64,000 bases of DNA from Entomortierella parvispora (Eukaryota > Mortierellomycota > Mortierellomycetes > Mortierellales > Mortierellaceae), in contig OY752144.1 of the NCBI GenBank assembly GCA_963573315.1, positions 2,102,501-2,166,500 on the forward strand, read 5' to 3'. This document shows, in pieces, positions 12,025 to 22,319 of this stretch. A program made the translations under genes and the position numbers. The notes under the pieces were generated by a model. That model saw only the letters and a program-made list of their open reading frames with translations. It was not told where the DNA came from and did no database searches. Numbering within the stretch: position 1 is the first letter of the stretch; each line of letters opens with the position of its first letter.

Positions 12025-13841
12025 ATGGACAGCTACCCAAACCCCTACTCTGCTCTGATCGCTACCTTTAACCAAGTGTCGCCCGAATCAAAGGATGATC
12101 TGGATGATCCCCAACACCTTCCTGACGACGACCTGTTGTTGTGGGCCAATGCTCAGTTCACGTATGATATCCCTCCAGGGGTTGGTATCTATGAGGACGA
12201 CATGGGCGTCAAGCTTGCCATGAGCCAACAACAATTCCAACAGACTCAGCAGCAGCAGCAACAGCTTCAACAACAGCTTCAACAGCAACAACAGCAGCAG
12301 CAACAACAGCACACCGTCCACAACCAAAACGGACAATTCCTTCAGCAGTCATCCTCCCATCCCTTGGTTAGCCCTCAACAGCAGCAACAGCAGCAACAAC
12401 AGCAACAACAACAACAACAACAACAACCGCACACGCTTCAATACCACTCTTCCGATATTCAGCGCCAGTTGCAGCAGTTCGACGCCATTCATCGTTATCT
12501 GGATGCCACGTCTGAAGGTATGTACGCCCCTTTGGTGTTCCTAAAATTGGCCCGTTACTATCTTCTGTTATCATCTGTTATCATCCTCTCTTTATTCGCG
12601 TCGATTAATCAAGTGTCTCTGTTTCCCCGTGTCTCTTCTTCGCTTTGGCAGACCCAAGATCCTCCCTCTCGGTCGTAGAAAGGTCACGCCAGCGAAACCC
12701 TGCCAGTTCTGGAGACCAACCACAACAACAGCAGGCACACCAATCTACCAGTGCTCAGCAGTTCGACCATCGTTTGTCGTCAGCCTACCCTCCTTCTTCA
12801 CAGGGCTCCTCCTCCTCCTCCTCCTCCGAGGCCGCTGCTGCTGATAATCACCTCTACAAGTCAACCTTCCAAGACTCGTCTTCCGCGTTCTCAACGCCAA
12901 CGACGGCCGGTCCCATCAGTCCAGCAGCTGCTCGACTTTTGCGCCAGCAGCCTTCGTTGGTGATTCAGCACCATCAGCAACAACAACAACAACATCATCA
13001 TCATTCTTTGCAGAACCACACCTTCTCGGTTTCCTCAAGTCCGTTGCCATCGCCCACGACAATGAGTGACTTCCGTCAGCTCCAGATCAACCCCCAGCCT
13101 TTGACGACCGTGGTTGGTCCTCAAAATTCTTCATCGGCCTCCTCGTCCAAGGCCTTGACCGCTGAGGCATCCCAGAGGGGTAATGGCCGACAGGACAATG
13201 TCTCCAGTGCAGCTTCACCTGCAAACTCGGTCGCGTCCATCAAGGCCAATGCCTCCTCCTCCCCTAGCAATGCTTTGTCGCAACGCGAAGAAAAGGCTCA
13301 CGATGCTGAGCTGGACGAGTTTGATCATGATCTAGAAGAACATGCAAGTGGTTCTTCCTCCTCCAAGGGGATCGACGGTCTTTCCCAAGATGACCCCGAA
13401 TATGCTCAAAAGCTGGCGGCCGAGGAGGACAAGCGTCGTCGGAATACGGCAGCATCCGCTCGATTCCGCCACAAGAAACGTCTTCGTGAACAGATTTTGG
13501 AGAAGACGGCCAAGGAGATGACGGCGAAGTCCGAGATTTTGGAGGTGAGGGTTCGAGAGTTGGAGATGGAGATCAAATGGTTGAGGGGATTGATTGTCGA
13601 GAAGGACTCGAGAATGTTGGAGAGCCTGCCCGTTGTTTCGACAACCTCGGCTTTGAGTGCTTCTTCTTCATCCGGGGCGAATGTCTCGTCCTCCTCATCT
13701 GGCTCTGCTGGATCTTCTTCAAGTGGTTCTGTTTCGTCTTCTTTGCCAAGTATACCGTCCTTGTCGAGTCTACGTGGTAGCACAAAGTCAGAGAACCCGA
13801 CGGCGACAAAGAGGCGTAGTAAGAAGGCTCAGCAGGCCTGA
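12025..13841 (+). CDS. Glutamine-rich bZIP transcription factor
   Basis: Sequence-specific nuclear transcription factor. Exons 12025-12517 and 12652-13841, 560 aa. The N-terminal half carries two poly-Gln blocks encoded by mixed CAG/CAA (12246-12310 and 12376-12426) and a QH-rich block near 12966-13005. Such tracts are typical of activation regions. The bZIP is at about residues 420-485: basic region DKRRRNTAASARFRHKKRLR with the N-x7-R core, then a heptad leucine zipper (LEKTAKEMTAKSEILEVRVR...). The spacing resembles fungal Atf/Gcn4-Cys3-like factors that control amino-acid or sulphur metabolism, but no subfamily can be fixed. A Ser-rich tail ends in a basic cluster (TKRRSKKAQQA). Confidence 0.88.
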
Positions 13842-14225
13842 TGATCATCTTGGCTTCTTTCAAAAAAAACAAAAAGCGAAAGTAAATAAAGGAAAACAAA
13901 CACCACTTGCGTCCTCAGAATGAAGAGCCTGCAATTTGAAGAGCGCGAGGAAACGTGGCGGGATGGATGGACGTTCTATTCATGAACGGCTTGATCGATT
14001 CCTCGGCCGTGCAAGTACACATTTAGCACGGAGTCGTGCAAAACCACAGAGTAGGACAAATTGCCTTTCAGTAAACTTTCAGGACGAAGATCCGACGTGC
14101 CTGAATCCTGAAAAGACAACTCTGATTTTGTTAATTAAAAACACACTGTCGACCAGTGTCAGTCAGTGTAGATCACAGCAAACCAATGTGAACTAGTGTG
14201 AAGTGTAAACCATGCCTTTGGGTTA
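13842..14225. other. Intergenic between the bZIP gene and the Harbinger remnant
   Basis: No gene is seen. It contains short degenerate repeats of the type CAGTGTCAGTCAGTGTAG and AATGTGAACTAGTGTGAAG (about 14153-14205), immediately before the transposase-like fragment. They may belong to the decayed element end, but they do not match the terminal repeats of the complete copy. Confidence 0.4.
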
Positions 14226-15540
14226 TCCATTGCTGGCGAAGTATGGACACATGCGCGAGAAAATCCGTGGATCGCGCTACCCCAAGCCTCGTACGCGTAT
14301 GGCCTTTTCAAGGGCGTTGGTGAGGCATGTTCTTCCACTGCACTGTACGACGACGATCACCAAGTGGCCAGTGCCACTTCTATCTATGACACCCTTGCAC
14401 TTTAAAGCTGTTAGTTGTACACACACAAAGGACTTTACTTCATAGCGCACCGGTTCCTGCTTGCCGAGGTGAGAACTTCCACTTGTTGCTGGAGATCTGT
14501 TTTCAGTTCGGCAGCCATGTTGTGGTAACGTGTCCACTCCTGTTGAACGCGGGTCCATTCCTTATCAATACGTTCCCTTTCCGTATGCCTCTCCATTTTG
14601 AAATCCATTTCACGCTGCTCCAGTGCTAATTCTCGTCTGCGAAGCATTGCTGTGTGCTTCGCCTCGATGCCATCTAGTCTCCTAATCAAGGCCTGCTCTC
14701 GATTTAGCCATTCCTCCGATGCCGCTCCTAGTCTGTTACCTCTTTTACGATCATCCCGCTCCAGTCTATTGGGCATCTCAGTAAGGTCCTGTCCAGGAAG
14801 TGAGGTGCCGTCTTTGCCGTCTTTGCGTTGATTGCCTTTTGAGGCTGAAGAGCTTGCTGGTTGAGGCGCCATTGAGGAACGAATGTAAGCAATGAAATGG
14901 TCAGAGTCAAGTCGCGTTGATATATATCTCCACAACTATTCAGAGAAACCTACGTATTGGACTGTCAGAATCAGACCAGCTCAGAGCACCTTCGAAGTCG
15001 TCAACAGTGCTGTCGTCCACCGGGTGTTCGTTGAGCTCGGTGTTCCCGACAATCTCCAGTCGTTGTGGCTGCTCTGGTGGTGGTGGTGCGTTTCGTTTCA
15101 CACTTCCAACATACACTTTGTGGAGCTTTTCATAGAAAGGACACTCAGCCAACATGGCATCCGTCAGTGAAATTGCCGGAGTGTGTTCCCCTCCGGTGAC
15201 AGCTGCCAACTTTCGAGCGGCATCATATTTTTTTTTGGTGTACGCGATTTTCGATTTTACCGCCACAGCGTCCCAACTCGCGTTGTGTTTTGAATTGACG
15301 ATCTCCGCGATCTCCATGTGAAGGTCTGCTGGCCTGTGCCCGGCGGTGGGAGCCTCTCGATGGAGTCTCTCATGGTTGATCCGATCAGCGAGCCAATCAA
15401 TAAAAGTGTCCATGCCTTCGTTGGACCAGAACTTGCTCATTCCAACTGTCGATTCCGACGCAGCACCTTTTCTCTTCTTCGCTGGCTGCTGAAGGCTTGA
15501 GTTTGATGCTGCGATAGAGGGATCTGGGGTCAGTTCTACC
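14226..15540. mobile_element. Decayed PIF/Harbinger element, core deleted
   Basis: Remnant homologous at protein level to the complete element at 57229-60452. On the plus strand only a transposase sliver remains (14226-14365, LLAKYG...IRGSRYPKPRTRMAFSRALV; the complete copy has LLAKSYG...IRGSRYLKARKRMAFSKVLV). The whole DDE catalytic region, about 1 kb in the complete copy, is gone. On the minus strand most of the accessory SANT/Myb-like gene survives (next entry). The right side ends abruptly at about 15540 against an arrestin-like pseudogene. I found no terminal inverted repeats or target duplication, so the true ends are lost or unrecognised. Confidence 0.8.
14435..15540 (-). pseudogene. 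Harbinger accessory SANT/Myb-like protein, truncated copy
   Basis: Two minus-strand segments, about 15540-14956 and 14880-14435, match the accessory protein of the complete element over nearly its whole C-terminal two thirds. Shared motifs: KFWSNEGMDTFIDWLAD, KIAYTKKKYDAARKLA, CPFYEKLHKVYVGS, FEGALSWSDSDS, then NRLGAASEEWLNREQALI and KEWTRVQQEWTRYHNMAAEL. The Q-rich N-terminal third is missing. The donor at the exon junction is kept (AATAC|GTAGGT), but the acceptor that reads AATAG in the complete copy reads AATGG here, so the two halves could not be joined by the original splice. It is probably non-functional, although the first half is still an open frame. Confidence 0.75.
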
Positions 15541-16555
15541 TTGGTAAAGGAGCTGAAATGAGTTTCTGAACAACTTTCTTGGGATTGACACCTGTGTGAA
15601 CTGAACGAAACACTCGATATTGTTGAATAACGACTCGTCCCTCCTCTAAAACAACCCCGACACGCGATCCCAAGGTAGAGGATGTTTCATTTGAATTGTC
15701 AACGGTAATGACTCGCCAAGTTTTACATTAACTGAGGGGACCGAGACCACGATGGGCAGACTGGCTTTGGCCCATGTTCCTGTTGTTGAACGTTGTAGTC
15801 CCTCCGGACAATTCATGGTTGATGGCCAACTGGGGTCAATGGTTGTAAAGACTGTCCTGCGGTATTTTCCTTTCACCACCTTGCCTTCACTCTGAAAAGT
15901 CAATGGGATCACCCAACGTTTCTTCATGATCCTTTTTGTTGCCACGGAGAGACCCACAGAGAGACCCATGTGTCCAGCTATGAGCGAAGAATTGTAACAG
16001 AACCCCGGGTCACTCTTTGATACAGCGTGAAGCAATTTACTCCAAATGGCACCCATCGGGGTTTCTGATTTCAGGAGGACATGGTCGTTACCATCAGACG
16101 AAGAGGCAATGTTCACAGAAAAGAAAATCTCGAGTTCATCTCCCAAACTGCCGTGGCTGGTCTCGAACTCGACTGTGACTTCGACATAGCCTGGAGTTTC
16201 TGGAGTTCCCAAAATAGGTATGGAGAGAGCATTGCCTGGTGTCGTCGAGTCCTCATGCCTCCTCTATGTCAATCGTCAGAAGACTTTTTCCAGCCGAATA
16301 TTTGTCTGACGTTTGACCTGAGATTAAGAACATGATGGTGAAGAAAGTGTAAAGGTTGAAGAGGGAACGGAGAGATGAGACTGTTTGGGTCGTAGAAAAT
16401 GTGCAGAGATGAACGAAGAAAGAAAAATAAGGAACCAGCAGTTGGATGTTTTTGTTCAGCTGCTCGTAAACAAAGAGATAATTCTTGGTTCTAGCTGAAT
16501 TTGGCCAAGACGAATTTTTTTTCTGGAGATTTCTTCGACCGTTCGTGACCAACAT
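15540..16555 (-). pseudogene. Arrestin-like gene remnant with two frameshifts
   Basis: Three overlapping minus-strand frames make one continuous protein-like text. Frame one ends near 16255 (SAGKSLLTIDIE). Frame two runs to 15646 (GTPETPGYVEVTVEFETSHG, DELEIFFSVNIAS, SLPIVVSVPSVNVKLGESLP). Frame three runs from about 15655 to 15540 (GVVLEEGRVVIQQYRVFRSV, GVNPKKVVQKLISAPL). The change between frames is one base at each junction with no splice signals, so this is a broken gene. The beta-strand pattern and the GDELEIFF and LGESLPLTI segments suggest an arrestin-like fold, but that assignment is tentative. The downstream end is cut where the Harbinger remnant begins. Confidence 0.55.
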
Positions 16556-17047
16556 ACCGCCACTTCTTCCTTCAAGTGCTCATTTGCATGCTGAGTAAAT
16601 GATGTCAACGCGTGCCGGGTGATCCGGCGCTGTGCTTTTGTTTGGTCAAGAGTATTCTAGGGAAAGTTTGGCGCGTCCTTTCGACTTTTCCTCTACGAGT
16701 ATGTTTGGAGGCTCTGTTGTTCCTCACTGCCACATGCCTAGTTTGGACTGTGACCTCCGACTGCCGATCTCTCTATTTCGTTCACGCGGCATGCGGCAAT
16801 CCACATGCCGATGTTTTTCGACAAAGCAGAGTGCAAAGAAGGGGACGATCTCGTGGGGTACAAGCCCGAGCAATCACGTGTGAGCTCCGCTCCATGGTGC
16901 CGGGCCACATAACGTTCGTTTCTTTTTCTTCAACTCTTTTTTTCTTCTCCTTCTCCTTCTCTCTCCCTACTCCTTCACTCTCACATAGACCCACTCTCTC
17001 TTTTTACAGCCCTCACAACTTTCCATCACCACTTTCAACACACCACC
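16556..17047. other. Upstream region of the 2-hydroxyacid dehydrogenase gene
   Basis: No gene is supported. The last 130 bases are strongly C/T-rich (TTTCTTCTCCTTCTCCTTCTCTC and similar), like the leaders of other genes in this window. Confidence 0.4.
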
Positions 17048-18941
17048 ATGAACTGGATCAAGTCAAAGATGGGATCTCAAGGCTGGGATATTACGGACGA
17101 TGATATCAAGAAGCCAAGCGTGCTTTTCCTCGGCCCCGTGAAATATGCCCACCAGCAAATGGAGGACTTTCAGGAGTACTTTATCGTCAAGGTATCAAGT
17201 CTGCAGCATGCTTTATACTGTCAACACTCTGTTATGGCTGTGTCTCCAGGTAGTATGGACACTAATCTTTCGTGTACTAAAACAAAAACAAAAAAAGTAC
17301 CACGAGGGAGACCGCGACGACCTGATCCGCAAGCTGAAGAAGGGCAAATACGACGGATTTGCTGCCATTGTCTGGAACTCAGGGGACCACACCTTGGTAA
17401 AACAGATTGCTCATGACTATTCAGGATGGTCAGGAATGAAATGGAGAGTACGTGGGAATGAGAAACTCATCCCTCTATTTACCCCTGGTTTAAATAGAGT
17501 CATAAAGTCGACAAGGAATTGGTTTCGTTTTTGCCAGCCAGCTTGTCCCTCATCTCCTACCCTGCTGCAGGGTATGAGAATGTCGACATCGAAGCATGCA
17601 CTGCCCGAGGTAGATGGATTTTTTTTGTTCTTATCCAAGGAGTAGGGACGACCTGAAGCTAGGCAGCTGTATTCGGGTTGCACAGAAGAGCAATGCATCT
17701 CACGCCATTCATCCATTCATTCACATAGGCATTCTTGTAACAAACACTAGCGGTGCCGTCTCTGCTGCGACAGCCGATACTGCGATGTTCTTGATGTTGG
17801 GATGCCTTCGTCATTTTACTCAGGGGCAGAACCTGCTTCGCCAGGGTACGTTTGTTATGGACGGGAAGTGGCTCTGTTAAACGGAGGTTTTGCGCATGAT
17901 CAATGGGTCATAACAAGCATCGCCTCTTTCTTTTCTTTGGTGAACAGGCTCGTGGAAGAATCCTGGAATGTCAAAGGGACATGACATGGCCTGCAAGACC
18001 GTCGGTATTCTTGGTTTAGGCGGAATCGGCAAGGTACTTTTGGCTTCAGAGAAATACGCCCCTGTGGACTCGCGCAAAAAAAAAAAAAAAACTCTCTTGT
18101 CAAGAAGATCGGGCTCTCACAACAGCTGCCTCTTTTTTTGCTTTGATTCGTTCCGTTTTCCCATAGGCCATTGCCAAACGCGCCACGGCTTTCGGAATGG
18201 TCGTGAACTACCACAACAGAACTCGCGTAGACATTCGAGGTATGGACGAAATGAGGACCATCCATAGATCTTTTCTATTGGCTAATTCGCGGTCTTTGGA
18301 GTCGCGGTTATTAACTGTGCATGCCACGTATTCTTTTTCATGCAATCTCTTCCCCTCTTAGTCGAGGCCGAGTACAACGCACAATTTGTCGCATATGAGA
18401 CCCTGTTGCGTGAATCGGACGTGATTGTTATTTCTGTGCCCTTGAACAAATCGACAAGGCATATGATCGGTGCCGCCCAGTTTGAAAAGATGAAGCCTGG
18501 AGTTGTTATCGTCAACATTGCTCGGGGATCCATTATTGACGAGGCCGCCTTGGTCGCGGCATTGGACAGTGGCAAGGTGGCCTCTGCTGGATTGGATGTG
18601 TACGAGTTTGAGCCCAAGGTTCACGAAGGCTTGCTTAAGCACCCTCGTTGCACCCTCTTGCCTCATATGGGAACATTTACAGAGGAGACATCCTTTGATA
18701 TGGAGGTATAGAACAATTCGACTGACCAGAACTAAGATAGCAAGGATTTTGGCCTGAAACGTGTACTGAAACTAATTGCATTTTTTGTTTATAGAAATTG
18801 ACCATTCTCAACACCAAAAACTTTCTCATGTATGGTGATATGAAGCATGCTATCAACAAGGTCGAAAACGCAAAGCCCTTGGAGTCCATGATGACGGATA
18901 GCGTAGATATCTCCAAGCTCAGTCTTACTTTGCAAGGATAA
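17048..18941 (+). CDS. NAD(P)-dependent D-isomer 2-hydroxyacid dehydrogenase
   Basis: Oxidoreductase interconverting 2-oxoacids and D-2-hydroxyacids; glyoxylate/hydroxypyruvate reductase-like is most probable. Eight exons: 17048-17191, 17298-17447, 17498-17609, 17729-17845, 17948-18033, 18167-18239, 18362-18705 and 18795-18941; 390 aa; all junctions in phase. Seen: YENVDIEACTARGILVTNT, the Rossmann dinucleotide motif VGILGLGGIGK, NHRT-type NYHNRTR, VVIVNIARGSIIDEAALV with the catalytic Arg, the Glu in GLDVYEFEP, and the catalytic His in LLPHMGTFTEE. NADP preference is suggested by Asn-Arg after the second beta strand but is not proven. There is no obvious targeting signal. Confidence 0.92.
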
Positions 18942-19080
18942 ATCTTGAATAAATAAAAGGGTGGTTGTTCTCAATTTTTTTTCTAATGGCGGTGGGTAGG
19001 TAGGGTTTATTGGTACGAGCGTCAGGGTCCAGCAGCCCTGCTTGATTTCTTCAGAATCTGAACAATTATATTTCATTTTT

Positions 19081-20159
19081 TCACTCATCGTCATAGTTCT
19101 CCTCTTCATCTGCCCGCTTTCGCTTCCAAAGATCGTGGTTGGCAAGATTCTGTTGATTTTGCGTCAAAGGTTGCTCCTGCGACGCATCCTTCATGTCTTC
19201 ATCCTCATCATAATCGTCGTCCTCATTTCGTACTTTGAAAAGCGATGGTGGTTGTGATGACGGCCCTGATTCTGATGTGGATGTTGTTACTGACAAATCC
19301 AAGCCTTGTGTGAGGGGTGCACTTTGTGGAGGCAACTATTTCAAAAAAAAAAAAGAATGGATTAGTGGTTGTGTCTTGTGTCTTGTGAGGAGTTCATACA
19401 ACGCGTAGTTCCTCTCATCTACTCTCTTTATGTCAAAAAGTTGTAAAGTGGATGTGGAGTCCATTTGAAAAAAATAACAATGAGAAAAAGTATACCTCTG
19501 GAATAAGCTGAAAGTTGACAGCCGTTAGACAGTGCCGTTCATGGGGGAGACGGATGCCATACTTCTCCGGGATCAAGGGCAAAGGAACCTTGTTCTTTTC
19601 CTCAGCCAATTCTACCAAGAACTCCTTGGGAGGCGGTGCAGTGAAGGAGTGATTGACTCTGCCCTGGATCGCCAATCTTACATCATCCAGTCCAACTTCT
19701 GTCCTTCCTGCATGTTCCGAGTATAACAAAGCATCCTGGAACACATCGGTGGTATAGCCTATAGAAGAGGTTTTCATCGAATGCAATGAAAGGCGTATCA
19801 GCATCGGCAGATCGTGAATCCTGATGGTCCGGCTATGTGTAAAGATGCTTTTTTCTCTTCCTCCTTTTGTTTCAGCAGAAAGGGTAAGAGAAAAAGACCA
19901 AAGACGTACGGTGTGCAAACTCGAGAAGTTGGTGAATGACTTTTTGTTCCGCATCTTCGACTGACAGCGACTGCAATATCAGTGAAATGACTATAGGGTG
20001 TAAACAGCACAATGGACATTAGCATGAGTTTCGGTAAACTGTCCTGCATGGCTGTGTCATTTTTAATGCTGATGGCAATGTCCTCAGCAGAACCGGACGT
20101 TCGATTTCGATCGTCGTTTGTTTACCCTTGGCATCTCGTGGCAATGGTGTCAGTGTCAT
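19081..20159 (-). CDS. TAF9: TFIID/SAGA subunit TAF9
   Basis: Histone-fold subunit of TFIID and SAGA that pairs with TAF6. Exons 20159-20126, 19990-19910, 19758-19496 and 19335-19081; 210 aa. A short first exon (MTLTPLPRDAK) splices to VISLILQSLSVEDAE, restoring the canonical DAKVI start of the histone fold. Next come VIHQLLEFAHRYTTDVFQDA, YSEHAGRTEVGLDDVRLAIQ and the conserved C-terminal block SFTAPPPKEFL ... PLPLIPEKYGIRLPHERHCL. The tail is acidic and Gln-rich. The first exon is only 34 nt and lies outside simple open-frame searches. The 3' neighbour is the convergent dehydrogenase gene, 139 bp away. Confidence 0.93.
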
Positions 20160-20537
20160 TATGAAAGGTCCTAGTTTCGATAAAGTGTCCTTGAATGCCG
20201 ATCCGTCAAAAGTCCAAGTCCAAGGTCCAGAGAGGCGTTGATGTTGGAAAGCGATTCGAGTTCTGTCAGGGAGAAGAAGGGTTCAGTCCACCTGCAGGCT
20301 GTCACTGGATTTAACGAATTCGAAATCGTTATTTCCATGCAAAATGAATCCCAGTGAGCTGAGCGCGTGTTGAATGTTCCCTTCATGTCTTCACCTCACG
20401 AGTACTACAAGAGGGCGAAAGAGCACTGCAAGCCAGCATCTCGATACCTTTCACTCAGAAATTATAGTTGAGATGGATCACTACCAGCTCTTGACTAGTG
20501 CGAATTACCCTCTGTTTTTTATTATTTTTTTTCATGT
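20160..20537. other. Gap between GPI18 3' end and TAF9 start
   Basis: Both genes are on the minus strand, so this holds the TAF9 promoter and the GPI18 3' untranslated region. No exon and no clear regulatory motif were recognised. Confidence 0.4.
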
Positions 20538-22203
20538 CTATGCTGGTGGGAAAAAGTTGGCAAAGAGAATAACGCCAATAAGACTGTACATCACGAAAAA
20601 TGCACTTACAGACCATGTCCACCCAGAGCCGATGGTCGATGGTCGGTCGTCGAATTGATGAGCTGCAAACCAGTAGACTGGAGGCATGCAAGAGAAAGCG
20701 CGGGTGATGATTTGGATATGCATTGTCGTAATATTTGTCAACAGCAACACCGCCCAGAGTGTGATATATGGGAACATCCTCTGGCTCAGGAACGGTGCAG
20801 TGTCCTTGCTCTGAGGCTGAGACGATTGTCGGCCCAAGGTCATAGCACGACGAACATCGTATTTGATGTAGTAGTAGATCCCGGACGCAGAGAGAATAAT
20901 CATGGGTGCAGCCATTGCAAAGTTGGGAATCTGCTTGATTTCATAGTAACGAAGAAATCCCACATTCCTAAGAGAGACACGCACGTCATTAGTGTTAGAG
21001 CAACTTTCATGTTTGCCTGGCCAGACCTGTCACCAATTCTTACCAGTAAAAATCCTGAACAAAAGAGTAGAGGAGGGGTATAGGTTTGCTGCACCACGGT
21101 CGAACGTCCAGACTGGAGAATTGTCCTGAGCAATAAAGGGCGTATCCGTGGGCCTGAACTGCAATGAATCCGTACCAAGAAACCAGGCAAAGCATCGCCG
21201 TTTTCACGAGGATGAGAAACTTGTGCTGAAGAAAAAGGAAACTCGAGCTCCATTAGTTGGAAATCCATGTAGAGTTGGATGATACAAGCCAACCTTGCAA
21301 AATGTTACCAGAATCGGCTTTTGAAGATCCATTTGCACAACCAGTTCATAGATGAAAAACCCGGCATACAGAATTCCATTTGATCGCGCCGTCGAGGATA
21401 TGGACCAGGTGATTGCTGCCAACAGATATCTCTTGTCTGCTGCATAGATCATTCCAGTAAAGGACAAAGCGGCAAACAAGCTCTCTGTATAACTGTTTGC
21501 AATGAATCGGTCAGGATATCGGACAGCGATACGAATTCCAGCTGCTTGAGGAGCGCAATGCGAAACAATTCTTCTTACATGGCGGACATAAAAATTCCTG
21601 ATGGTGTCAACGCGTAAAGGATTGCAGATAAAAAGGCGAATTTTTCTTGACCAAAGAGTTTGTTGGACAGTCTGTATAACTGGACAGTTGCTGCAATAAA
21701 GGAGGCATTCGCAACCAGCACGCCCGCAAGCACCAATATCTGAGTGGTGTCCAAGTAAAATGAGAGCGGCGCGAGGACTATTCCAGTTCAAAGCATGTGA
21801 ATGGCGGATGAGCAGGAGTATCGAGCCGTAGTCTCAAATCGGATACGTCGTCCTGTCTTGTCTTACCTGTGCCAGCAACGAGTCTCATCAACCATGGTAG
21901 TAGCGGGAAGAAGGCATGTGCCTGCTCAAAAACATAACCGTGCTCGGCCTGGTGCACATAGTAGAATGAATCCCAGCGAAGAAACACGCCTAGGATCCCC
22001 TTGAAGAGTCGCTGGGGAGCAGAGTTGATGGGCAGGATCAATTCCAAAGCCGAGTCGTAGTCCTGAATGAAGGCATGGGATGCTACAGCGATGGCCCAAA
22101 TCACTATCCTGGATGCAAATGCATAATATGCGACAGTCCATGTCCTGTCCATCGGCGGCCGTTGCAGGCCGGATGTCGTCCGAGGGAGCATCTTTGTCTC
22201 CAT
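20538..22203 (-). CDS. GPI18: GPI mannosyltransferase 2 (Gpi18/PIG-V)
   Basis: ER membrane enzyme that adds the second mannose to the GPI-anchor precursor from dolichol-phosphate mannose. Exons 22203-21867, 21777-21579, 21492-21294, 21225-21044 and 20967-20538; 448 aa. Seen: the lumenal catalytic segment FLRWDSFYYVHQAEHGYVFE followed by HAFFPLLPWLMR, which carries the family's conserved WD and HAFFPL; SAIYTESLFAALSFTGM; STARSNGIL; and several hydrophobic membrane spans through YSLIGVILFANF. The ATG at 22203 is chosen because the sequence before it ends in a TTTGCAG acceptor-like site; a slightly upstream start is possible. It starts only 117 bp after the same-strand Hsp70-like gene. Confidence 0.92.
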
Positions 22204-22319
22204 GGATGAGCGGGGAAGAGTGTTGGGAGAGACAACTTGCAACTGCAAAAATAGATATTTGGTGTAAATTTTATTGTAACGCGCGGTAAAGGTCACACCT
22301 CACATTAAAATTTTATTTT

